DNA of 7,336 nucleotides, from the NCBI GenBank assembly GCA_030426445.1, contig JAUHYS010000103.1, positions 1-7,336 of the forward strand, in the 5' to 3' direction. Origin of the DNA: a bacterium. Its GTDB lineage: Bacteria; UBA10199; DSSB01. Below are positions 1 to 5,911 of the stretch, in pieces. Every line of letters begins with the position of its first letter. The first letter of the stretch is position 1. The position numbers were made by a program, and so were the translations under genes. The notes under the pieces were generated by a model that saw nothing but the letters and a program-made list of their open reading frames with translations, did not search any database and was not told where the DNA came from.

Positions 1-527
1 AACGTCTTTCGGGCATTGCGTCAAAAGTGCGTCAATTTGTGGATCGGCTAGAAGGGACTCACGCTCAAATTTTAGACACACGAAAAACGACTCCAGGTCT
101 ACGTTTTTTAGAACGCTACGCCGTCAAAGTTGGTGGAGGTAAAAACCATCGTTTGGATTTAGCTTCGGCCGTCATGATCAAGGACAATCATTGGAAACTC
201 ATTTCTTCTGCCGAAGAAGCCTTTCAAAAAATCAGTCAACTTAAAAGTAAAGTACCGATTATTTGGGAAGTCGAAAGCATTGCTGAACTCAAAACCGCAC
301 TTGCCTTGGGTGTCGATTGGATTCAACTCGACAATATGAATTTAAGGCAATTACGTAAAGCAGTTGTCCTGGCTAAAGGTCGCTGCAAACTCGAAGCAAC
401 CGGTGGCATCACGCTCAAAAATATCAGGTCAGTGGCTTTAACTGGAGTCGATTATATATCGGTAGGAGCTATAACCCACTCAGCTCCAGCTCTAGATATC
501 TCTATGGAAATAACCTCAAAAAAATAA
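1..527 (+). CDS. nadC: Nicotinate-nucleotide pyrophosphorylase (quinolinate phosphoribosyltransferase), 3' part
   Basis: This is the C-terminal 174 residues of NadC, cut by the left edge; the reading frame is already open at base 3. The enzyme converts quinolinate and PRPP to nicotinate mononucleotide, CO2 and pyrophosphate in cytoplasmic de novo NAD synthesis. The sequence shows the family signatures in order: LSGIA at the very edge, then LDTRKTTPGLR (the Arg/Lys binds quinolinate and phosphate), GGGKNHR, MIKDNH, WEVES, the QLDNM aspartate, EATGGI (usually EASGGI) and VGAITHSAPALDIS at the C-terminus. Family members are about 280 residues, so roughly the first 100 lie outside the window. An ATG at 27 is inside the conserved domain and is not the start. 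The gene ends with TAA and converges on the VOC gene with a 3-base gap; I see no terminator hairpin between them. Identification is secure from the motifs. Confidence 0.96.
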   Translation, partial: RLSGIASKVRQFVDRLEGTHAQILDTRKTTPGLRFLERYAVKVGGGKNHRLDLASAVMIKDNHWKLISSAEEAFQKISQLKSKVPIIWEVESIAELKTALALGVDWIQLDNMNLRQLRKAVVLAKGRCKLEATGGITLKNIRSVALTGVDYISVGAITHSAPALDISMEITSKK

Positions 528-530
528 AAA

Positions 531-929
531 TTATATGGAATCCGAATAATGAGACAAAGCTAACCGATTACCCTCGGGATCACAAAAGTAAAGACTGTAA
601 TGACTTTCTTGAATAATTTGAATACCCAATTGATTGAGTTTTGTTTTCCAAATTTCACGCTCACTTTTAGCAATTTCCAAAGCCAGCAAATACCAACCTG
701 CTTCTAGATTATCAGACTTAATGGATTTCTCTAAAAAGTTAGCAGAGGAATCAGGTAGACTCATTTGTTCAAGCATTAAAATCGTTCCTTGCAAGTCCAT
801 CCATACTGAACGCAATTGTTTAAACTCATCGTAATGTCGTTGAATAATTTTTAAACCTAAAACTTCGAAATAGAAATTTTCAATTTTTGCTAAGTCATGC
901 ACTTTGAGTGCAAGGTGATGAATTTTCAT
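531..929 (-). CDS. VOC-superfamily (glyoxalase/bleomycin-resistance fold) small protein
   Basis: A 132-residue protein with the vicinal oxygen chelate pattern: an N-terminal strand IHHLALKVHDL, the helix/loop segment FYFEVLGLKII, a strand ending ILMLEQ, and a C-terminal FCDPEGNRLALSHY that matches the usual DPxGNxxEL ending. In metal-dependent members His5 and Glu54 would be ligands. The second half looks degenerate: the Glu normally found in the final GNxxE motif is Ala124, and no His stands at the start of the second repeat (residues 79-85). It may therefore bind metal poorly or serve only as a ligand-binding fold. The substrate cannot be told from sequence. I chose the ATG at 929 because it starts directly at the fold. 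An upstream in-frame ATG at 980 would add 17 non-conserved residues and overlap trpA. It lies 17 bases after the trpA stop, so it is probably the last gene of the trp operon. An AAAGG overlapping the trpA stop is a distant Shine-Dalgarno candidate. Confidence 0.85.
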   Translation of the reverse strand: MKIHHLALKVHDLAKIENFYFEVLGLKIIQRHYDEFKQLRSVWMDLQGTILMLEQMSLPDSSANFLEKSIKSDNLEAGWYLLALEIAKSEREIWKTKLNQLGIQIIQESHYSLYFCDPEGNRLALSHYSDSI

Positions 930-946
930 AAGGATTCTTTTGACCT

Positions 947-1738
947 TTAATGAACTGCTTTGGCAATTTTTTTTATCCATGTAGAAATTTCTTGAGGAGC
1001 TTTCTTGCCTTGATGTTTTTCGATCATCTCAATTAAAGCACTTCCAATCACCACACCGTCTCCCAGTTGCGAGGTCTTTTTAGCCTGCTCTGCGGTTTTG
1101 ATCCCAAATCCAATACAAACGGGAAGCTGGGTTGTTTTTTTAAGAAGTTTTAATGCACTTTGTTTTTGTAAATCACTCTGCAACTTGGCGCCGGTAATGC
1201 CGGTGAGTGAAACATAATAGATAAATCCACTTGCATTTTTACAAACCAGTTTGATGCGTTCGGGGTCACTAGTAGGTGCTAATAAGAAAATTAAAGAACA
1301 GCCATTGACTTGAGCAATTTCTTTGACGCGTTTACCTTCTTGTGGAGGAAGGTCGACAATCAGAGCGCCATCCACTCCAACAGAAGCACACTTTTTAAAA
1401 AACTTTTCTTCACCATATTGCAAAATAGGATTGTAATAGCCCATTAATAAAATGGGAATCTGGGTTTTTTTTCGAACATGCGCAACTGTGGTAAAAATTT
1501 TGTTTAAGTTAGTGCCCGATTGAAGCGCCCGCTGACTACTACGTTGAATAACCGGGCCGTCAGCCATTGGATCGCTAAAGGGCATCCCTAACTCGACAAT
1601 ATCCACCCCGTTTTGGTCGAGACTGTAGATGAGCTCTTCGGTCGTTTTTAAATCAGGATCTCCCGCGCTAATAAAAGTCACCAGGGCTTTTTGATTTTTC
1701 TCCTTAAGGAGTTTAAATTTTTGTTCAATTCGATTCAT
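947..1738 (-). CDS. trpA: Tryptophan synthase alpha chain
   Basis: A 263-residue TIM-barrel enzyme, the usual TrpA length. It cleaves indole-3-glycerol phosphate to indole and glyceraldehyde-3-phosphate and passes indole to TrpB through the alpha2-beta2 tunnel. The sequence shows FISAGDPD (22-29), then VELGMPFSDPMADGPVIQ, where Glu49 and Asp60 fall at exactly the numbering of the two catalytic acids of the enterobacterial enzyme. It also shows LLMGYYNPI (97-105), DLPPQE (129-134), YYVSLTGITGA (174-184, containing the catalytic-loop region), and the phosphate-binding GFGI (210-213) and IGSALIE (231-237). It lies 37 bases downstream of trpB and 17 bases upstream of the VOC gene, all on the same strand, as expected in one operon. 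No strong Shine-Dalgarno precedes the ATG; instead there is a nine-base T tract (see separate entry). Nothing in the protein looks broken. Confidence 0.97.
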   Translation of the reverse strand: MNRIEQKFKLLKEKNQKALVTFISAGDPDLKTTEELIYSLDQNGVDIVELGMPFSDPMADGPVIQRSSQRALQSGTNLNKIFTTVAHVRKKTQIPILLMGYYNPILQYGEEKFFKKCASVGVDGALIVDLPPQEGKRVKEIAQVNGCSLIFLLAPTSDPERIKLVCKNASGFIYYVSLTGITGAKLQSDLQKQSALKLLKKTTQLPVCIGFGIKTAEQAKKTSQLGDGVVIGSALIEMIEKHQGKKAPQEISTWIKKIAKAVH

Positions 1739-1740
1739 AT

Positions 1741-1760
1741 AAAAAAAAATTTCTTAAATC
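1741..1760 (-). promoter_or_regulatory. Atypical trpA translation-initiation region (GATTTAAGAAA plus T9 tract)
   Basis: Read on the minus strand, the bases before the trpA ATG are GATTTAAGAAA, then nine T's, then AT and the start codon. There is no good GGAGG-like site. The AAGAAA lies too far away (11 bases of T9AT intervene) and is a poor Shine-Dalgarno match. The U-rich stretch could act as a ribosomal protein S1 landing site, or translation could be coupled to trpB, which ends 37 bases upstream; both are inference. The same 11-mer GATTTAAGAAA occurs before trpB at 3001-3011. Confidence 0.3.
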
Positions 1761-1775
1761 TTTTTAACAATAATC

Positions 1776-2999
1776 CTACAAAGATATTTTTTGTAGCTTT
1801 GCTACAGTATTAAGGTCCTTATCCCCTCTCCCGCTTAAATTGAGTACAATCACTGAATTTTTTTTTAATTTCTTTGCATACTTTTTAAGGTAGCCTAGAG
1901 AATGAGAACTTTCCAAAGCAGGAATGATTCCTTCTAAATGAGAAAGCATTTCAAAACCTTCAAGCGCTTCTTTATCTGTTGCGCTCACTATTTGAACGCG
2001 CCCCTGGTCTGCAAGGTAACTCAATTCTGGACCCACACCCGGATAATCGAGCCCTGCACTAATCGAATGCGTCGGTATAATTTGCCCCTCCGCATCCTGC
2101 AATAAGTAAGATTTTTGTCCGTGGAGAACACCCAATCTGCCTCCAACGATAGCTGCTGCATGCTTTCCACTACGAATCCCATAGCCAGCTGCCTCGACCC
2201 CCATAAGCTTTACTTGCGTATCTTTGATAAAAGGATAAAACATACCCATGGCATTGGAACCCCCTCCGACACAGGCCATCACATAGTCCGGTAATCGATT
2301 CATACTTTTTAATATTTGTTGTTTGGTTTCCTCTCCAATGATTTTTTGAAAATCACGCACCATCATTGGATAAGGGTGCGGCCCAGCGACGGTTCCAATA
2401 CAGTAGTAAGTATTAGAAACGTTACTAATCCAATCACGCAAAGCTTCATTCATTGCGTCTTTAAGAGTGGCGGTTCCACTGTGCACCGCAATGACTTTCG
2501 CACCCAAGAGTTTCATACGAAAGACGTTAGGCGCTTGACGCTGCACGTCTTCGGCGCCCATATAAACTTCGCATGATAAACCAAATCGCGCACACATGGT
2601 CGCAGTCGCCACACCATGTTGACCGGCGCCGGTTTCTGCAATGATGCGCTTTTTTCCCATTTTTAAGGCTAAAAGGATCTGCCCCAAAGTATTGTTGACC
2701 TTGTGAGCTCCTGTATGATTGAGGTCCTCTCGTTTTAAAAAAATACGATGCCCTAATTTTTGGCTTAGTCGCGCTGCTTCATAAAGAGGAGACGGTCGAC
2801 CAACATAATCTTTTAATAGGCGCTTGAACTCCTTTTTAAAATGAGAGTCGCTTCTGATTTTTTTATATGCAGCCTCAAGCTCGTTGAGAGCTGGCATCAG
2901 AGTCTCCGCCACAAACTGCCCACCATACTCGCCAAAATAACCTAAGTGATTGGGTAGATTATAGGATTGCCACTGATTTTTCTTGGTTGATTTTTTCAT
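1776..2999 (-). CDS. trpB: Tryptophan synthase beta chain
   Basis: A 407-residue PLP enzyme of the TrpB1 type that condenses indole from TrpA with L-serine to give L-tryptophan. Visible landmarks are the N-terminal YFGEYGGQFVAETLMPAL (21-38), REDLNHTGAHKVNNTLGQ with the PLP Schiff-base Lys100, AETGAGQHGVATA with catalytic Glu122, the phosphate-binding GGGSNA (245-250), SAGLDYPGVGPE with the COMM-domain closure Asp318, EGIIPALESSHSLGY with Glu363, and LSGRGDKD (388-395), whose Ser389 faces the PLP pyridine nitrogen. One deviation: after GPE the usually conserved His is Leu326 (GPELSYL). Length is normal; the first roughly 15 residues are a Lys-rich, weakly conserved extension. It starts 16 bases after the trpF stop and is followed by trpA after 37 bases. 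The pre-start sequence TTAAGAAAC is a weak ribosome-binding site. Confidence 0.98.
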   Translation of the reverse strand: MKKSTKKNQWQSYNLPNHLGYFGEYGGQFVAETLMPALNELEAAYKKIRSDSHFKKEFKRLLKDYVGRPSPLYEAARLSQKLGHRIFLKREDLNHTGAHKVNNTLGQILLALKMGKKRIIAETGAGQHGVATATMCARFGLSCEVYMGAEDVQRQAPNVFRMKLLGAKVIAVHSGTATLKDAMNEALRDWISNVSNTYYCIGTVAGPHPYPMMVRDFQKIIGEETKQQILKSMNRLPDYVMACVGGGSNAMGMFYPFIKDTQVKLMGVEAAGYGIRSGKHAAAIVGGRLGVLHGQKSYLLQDAEGQIIPTHSISAGLDYPGVGPELSYLADQGRVQIVSATDKEALEGFEMLSHLEGIIPALESSHSLGYLKKYAKKLKKNSVIVLNLSGRGDKDLNTVAKLQKISL

Positions 3000-3015
3000 G
3001 TTTCTTAAATCAATT

Positions 3016-3657
3016 TTAGACTAAACTTTGATCCTTTAACTCATGTTTAGCCCTTTTGATAAATAATTCCATTCGTTTTTTATCTTTTTTACCCGGTAAA
3101 CTCTCCACTCCACTGGCAACATCGACCATAAAGGGTTGTACCGTTGCCACAGCTTTAGCAATATTTTCTTCGTTAAGGCCTCCCGCTAAAATAATTTTTT
3201 TACCAAGCTGTGAAGCCTTCTTCACCAAATCCCAAGAGGCTAATTGCCCAGTACCTCCATATTCTTTTTCTGAAAAAGCATCTAATAAAATCCAGTCACA
3301 GTGGTAAAAAGAGATGCTCTGTAAGCTATTTTCATTTTTAAGCCGAATCGCTTTATACCAGGGGCGACCTAAAACGTTGAGCTCTTCAGGTTTTTCGTCA
3401 CCGTGAAATTGCAAAATATCGAGAGGAAGTTTAATGGCTAAATCAATCACCCTTTGTAAATCTTCATTCACAAAAACACCTACTTTTGGAATATTAGGAG
3501 GAATATCCTGAAATAGGACCTGAGCTTTCTGCGGATCGATATAACGAGAGGATTCAGAATAAAAATTAAACCCTAAATAATCTGCACCCAGATCAATAGC
3601 ATCTAAAACATCTTCTAAGCAGGTCAGACCACAAATTTTGACTTTGACTAAACTCAT
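3016..3657 (-). CDS. trpF: N-(5'-phosphoribosyl)anthranilate isomerase
   Basis: A 213-residue TIM-barrel isomerase that converts phosphoribosylanthranilate to the CdRP intermediate, the third step of tryptophan synthesis. The sequence shows VKICGLT with the general-base Cys9, the GADYLGFNFYSESSRYI segment (24-40), VGVFVNE (59-65), LQFHGDE (82-88), LLDAF with the general-acid Asp126, EYGGTG (132-137), ILAGGLNEENI (156-166) and the phosphate-binding VDVASGVE (178-185). These are the standard monofunctional TrpF landmarks and the length is typical. It is not fused to TrpC. It is the first gene of the trpF-trpB-trpA-VOC unit. TrpC, TrpD and TrpE are not beside it, so they must be encoded elsewhere or be absent. 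Candidate ribosome-binding elements before the ATG are AGGA (13 bases away) and GAG (7 bases away). Confidence 0.97.
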   Translation of the reverse strand: MSLVKVKICGLTCLEDVLDAIDLGADYLGFNFYSESSRYIDPQKAQVLFQDIPPNIPKVGVFVNEDLQRVIDLAIKLPLDILQFHGDEKPEELNVLGRPWYKAIRLKNENSLQSISFYHCDWILLDAFSEKEYGGTGQLASWDLVKKASQLGKKIILAGGLNEENIAKAVATVQPFMVDVASGVESLPGKKDKKRMELFIKRAKHELKDQSLV

Positions 3658-3679
3658 GTTTATTCTCGATTCCTGTTTT

Positions 3680-3708
3680 AAAATAAATAATTCTTATTTC
3701 TTTATCAA
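3680..3708 (-). promoter_or_regulatory. Predicted sigma70-type promoter of the trpFBA operon
   Basis: On the minus strand, TTGATA (plus-strand 3703-3708) is followed after exactly 17 bases by TATTTT (3680-3685). These are fair matches to the TTGACA and TATAAT consensus. Transcription would start near 3673, leaving only about 15 bases before the trpF ATG, with the AGGA element at the very 5' end. AT-rich sequence gives chance matches, so this is a prediction only. I see no clear TrpR-type palindrome. Confidence 0.35.
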
Positions 3709-3725
3709 GCATTCAATCACTTTCC

Positions 3726-3756
3726 TTGATTTTATAAAAAAACTGATCTTTAAGAT
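3726..3756 (+). promoter_or_regulatory. Weak candidate promoter of the aldehyde dehydrogenase gene
   Basis: TTGATT (3726-3731) and TAAGAT (3751-3756) are separated by 19 bases, longer than the preferred 17. If used, transcription would start at about the ATG at 3763, giving a leaderless or near-leaderless mRNA. This fits the absence of a clear Shine-Dalgarno. An alternative -10, TATAAA at 3733-3738, has no good -35 partner. Confidence 0.2.
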
Positions 3757-3762
3757 TAAAGT

Positions 3763-5148
3763 ATGCAAATTCAACAAAGCTATACCACTGTCAACCCAGC
3801 AAATGACGAAAAACTTGAAAGCTATAATTTTTGGAGTTTAGAAAAATTACAAAAAGAAATAGAAAAATGTGCTCAAGTGCAAAAAGCATGGGGAGAAAAA
3901 TCTATTCAAGACAGGATTGCATTTCTTCCCCGGCTTGCCAAAGCACTGCTGGAAAAAAAATCCAGCTTGGCAAAACAAATCACTTTAGAGATGGGAAAAC
4001 CGCTTAACCAAGCCATTGCCGAGGTAGAAAAATGCGCAACTCTTTGTGATTATTATTACGAAAGTGCTGAAACATTTCTTCAAGACCAAATTATCGGTCA
4101 TACACCTCGTCAATCAGGGGTAAGCTTTCGTCCGCTAGGGCTTGTCTTTGCGATTATGCCCTGGAATTATCCCTTTTGGCAGGTCTTTCGTTGTGCGCTT
4201 CCAGCACTCGTCACAGGAAACGGGTTTTTACTCAAACACGCCCCTAATGTTTTGGCTTGTGCAAAAACTCTAGAAGAACTTTTTTTAAGTGCGAATATTC
4301 CAGAAAACCTTTTTTGCACACTCTTTATCGATCCTTCATTCAGTGAGAACATCATTGCTCATCCCAAGGTCCAGGTAGTCAGCTTAACTGGCAGCACTCA
4401 AACTGGTAAAAAAATCGCTCAGCTGTCTGGTAAATACTTAAAAAAATGCCTCTTGGAGTTAGGTGGCTCGGATCCTTTCATTGTTTTAGAGGATGCCCCT
4501 CTAGAAAAAGCTGTATTGGCTGCGGTCACAGCGCGTTTCCAAAATACAGGACAAAGTTGTATTGCCGCCAAACGTTTTATTATTGTCGAAAAAGTATACA
4601 GTCTATTTGAAGAGGCTTTTCTTGCTGCTTGTCAAAAGCTTCAATTTGGCGACCCCATGCAAAACCCTGATTTGGGGCCCTTAGCTCGAAAAGACCTAAG
4701 AGAAAAGCTTCATCATCAGGTAACTCAATCCACTCAACAAGGCGCTCTCTTAAAATTAGGAGGAAAGCTTCCTGAAGGTCCTGGCTCCTTTTATCCTGCA
4801 ACAGTATTGACCCAGGTAACTCCCAATATGACTTGCTCTTGCGAGGAGGTCTTTGGCCCCGTTGCAAGTATTTTACTGGCTAAAGATGAAAAGGCAGCCA
4901 TTGAACTGGCTAACCATCCTCACTACGGTCTGGGTGCAAGTTTGTGGACCCAAGATCTCAAAAAAGGTGAACTCATTGCCAAAGAAAAAATCCATGCCGG
5001 ACTCTGTTTTGTCAATAGCATAACCAAGTCAGATCCTGGACTCCCCTTTGGAGGAGTCCTCCAGTCTGGCTATGGGCGGGAACTTTCTTATTTCGGGCTC
5101 CATGAATTTAGTAATATCAAAAGCTTTTTAATCCAAACTCCTCATTAA
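3763..5148 (+). CDS. NAD(P)-dependent aldehyde dehydrogenase, succinate-semialdehyde dehydrogenase type
   Basis: A 461-residue class of aldehyde dehydrogenase that oxidises an aldehyde to its acid with NAD(P)+; the best subfamily match is succinate-semialdehyde to succinate. The cofactor and catalytic parts are complete: PWNYPFWQVFR with oxyanion-hole Asn135, LLKHAPN with Lys158, LTGSTQTGKKIA (208-219) for the nucleotide fold, LELGGSDP with general-base Glu232, NTGQSCIAAKRF with nucleophile Cys266, and EEVFGP with Glu362. The RPLGLVFAIMPWNYPFWQVFR stretch and LKHAPN, rather than the more common LKPS, mark the short (about 455-460 residue) Sad/YneI/GabD1-like branch. The substrate assignment is from family resemblance; other small semialdehydes are possible. 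It starts at MQIQQSYTTVNPA, the usual N-terminal position. It is divergent from trpF and followed by a signalling pair, so it has no obvious pathway partner here such as a GABA transaminase. Confidence 0.9.
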   Translation: MQIQQSYTTVNPANDEKLESYNFWSLEKLQKEIEKCAQVQKAWGEKSIQDRIAFLPRLAKALLEKKSSLAKQITLEMGKPLNQAIAEVEKCATLCDYYYESAETFLQDQIIGHTPRQSGVSFRPLGLVFAIMPWNYPFWQVFRCALPALVTGNGFLLKHAPNVLACAKTLEELFLSANIPENLFCTLFIDPSFSENIIAHPKVQVVSLTGSTQTGKKIAQLSGKYLKKCLLELGGSDPFIVLEDAPLEKAVLAAVTARFQNTGQSCIAAKRFIIVEKVYSLFEEAFLAACQKLQFGDPMQNPDLGPLARKDLREKLHHQVTQSTQQGALLKLGGKLPEGPGSFYPATVLTQVTPNMTCSCEEVFGPVASILLAKDEKAAIELANHPHYGLGASLWTQDLKKGELIAKEKIHAGLCFVNSITKSDPGLPFGGVLQSGYGRELSYFGLHEFSNIKSFLIQTPH

Positions 5149-5166
5149 AGAAGAGTTTAAAATTTT
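5135..5166 (+). terminator. Possible weak terminator overlapping the end of the aldehyde dehydrogenase gene
   Basis: AAACTCCTC (5135-5143) and GAAGAGTTT (5150-5158) form an inverted repeat pairing 8 of 9 positions around the 6-base loop ATTAAA, which contains the gene's stop codon. It is followed by AAAA and a short TTTT. The stem is AT-rich and the T tract short and displaced, so termination, if any, would be inefficient. Confidence 0.3.
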
Positions 5167-5204
5167 ATTAGATAAATAGCTAAAAAATGAAGTAGAGTAA
5201 GCAC

Positions 5205-5894
5205 ATGACTAAAATTCTCATTGTCGAAGACGACCATGACATTGCAGAACTCTTGGAGTTTAATCTCAAAAAAGAACACTTTGAGACCCATTGCATTTTT
5301 AACGGACGAGAAGCCTTAAACAAAGCCAAAAAGTTACTGCCTCAACTGATTGTACTTGATCTCATGCTTCCTGATATGGGGGGTATCGAAGTTTGTAAAG
5401 CCATCAAACAAGATGCGAGTACACAAAATATTCCTATCTTAATGCTTACAGCAAAAAGCGAAGAAATTGACCGTGTCATTGGTTTTGAAGTCGGTGCGGA
5501 TGATTACTTAACCAAACCTTTTAGTACCCGCGAACTTATTTTAAGAATTAAAGCGATTTTAAAACGCTGTCAAAACCCAACTGCTTCTTTAAACCATCAG
5601 GCTTTTTCTTTTGGAATTTTATATGTCAATCCAGATAAGTTTGAAGTCAAAGTAAATGACAAGCCTAAAAAATTAACTGCACTTGAGTTTCGCCTGTTAC
5701 TTTATCTTTACGAAAACAAAGGGCGTATTTCTAGTCGAGAAACTTTACTTGATCGTGTATGGGGCTATGACGCCGATTTATATACTCGAACGGTAGACAC
5801 TTATGTCAAACGCCTTAGAGAAAAATTAGGAGAAGCTGGAAAATATATCGAAACCATTCGTAGTATGGGATACCGTTTTTTTGAGCAACCATAA
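5205..5894 (+). CDS. PhoB-like OmpR-family response regulator
   Basis: A 229-residue DNA-binding response regulator. The receiver domain (about 1-121) has the acidic pocket Glu8-Asp9, phospho-acceptor Asp52 in VLDLMLPDMGG, Thr82 in LMLTAK, Tyr101 and Lys104 in GADDYLTKPF. The C-terminal winged-helix domain (about 134-227) has LTALEFRLLLYL, RETLLDRVWGYD, the recognition helix RTVDTYVKRLREKLG and the wing IRSMGYRF. Phosphorylation at Asp52 by the kinase encoded just downstream would be expected to drive dimer formation and promoter binding. Length and motifs match PhoB (phosphate-starvation control), but no pst or phoU genes are present here, so the signal is inferred. A modest GAG element lies 7 bases before the ATG. 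The start is right because the receiver's first strand begins at residue 3. I see no clear pho box in the 56 bases upstream. Confidence 0.9.
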   Translation: MTKILIVEDDHDIAELLEFNLKKEHFETHCIFNGREALNKAKKLLPQLIVLDLMLPDMGGIEVCKAIKQDASTQNIPILMLTAKSEEIDRVIGFEVGADDYLTKPFSTRELILRIKAILKRCQNPTASLNHQAFSFGILYVNPDKFEVKVNDKPKKLTALEFRLLLYLYENKGRISSRETLLDRVWGYDADLYTRTVDTYVKRLREKLGEAGKYIETIRSMGYRFFEQP

Positions 5895-5911
5895 TGATGA
5901 ATTAAAAATTT

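Noticed and set aside
930..980. Longer VOC protein starting at the ATG at 980
   Set aside because: It would add 17 residues with no family similarity and overlap the trpA coding end; the VOC fold begins right at the ATG at 929.
1698..1715. Palindrome CTCCTTAAGGAG as an operator
   Set aside because: It lies inside the trpA coding sequence near its 5' end; a single 12-base palindrome with no second copy is not enough to call a site.
1741..1770. T9 tract as an intrinsic terminator between trpB and trpA
   Set aside because: No GC-containing hairpin precedes the T's, and terminating here would separate TrpA from TrpB.
2316..2576. Plus-strand open frame inside trpB
   Set aside because: It is antisense to a fully conserved part of trpB, has no ribosome-binding site and no recognisable motif.
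3638..3841. Plus-strand open frame across the trpF/aldehyde dehydrogenase spacer
   Set aside because: It overlaps the start of both real genes; its AT-rich Phe/Lys/Ile composition is what non-coding spacer gives, and it has no Trp-rich run that would make it a leader peptide.
4580..4867. Minus-strand open frame inside the aldehyde dehydrogenase gene
   Set aside because: It is antisense to the catalytic-domain coding sequence and has no recognisable features.
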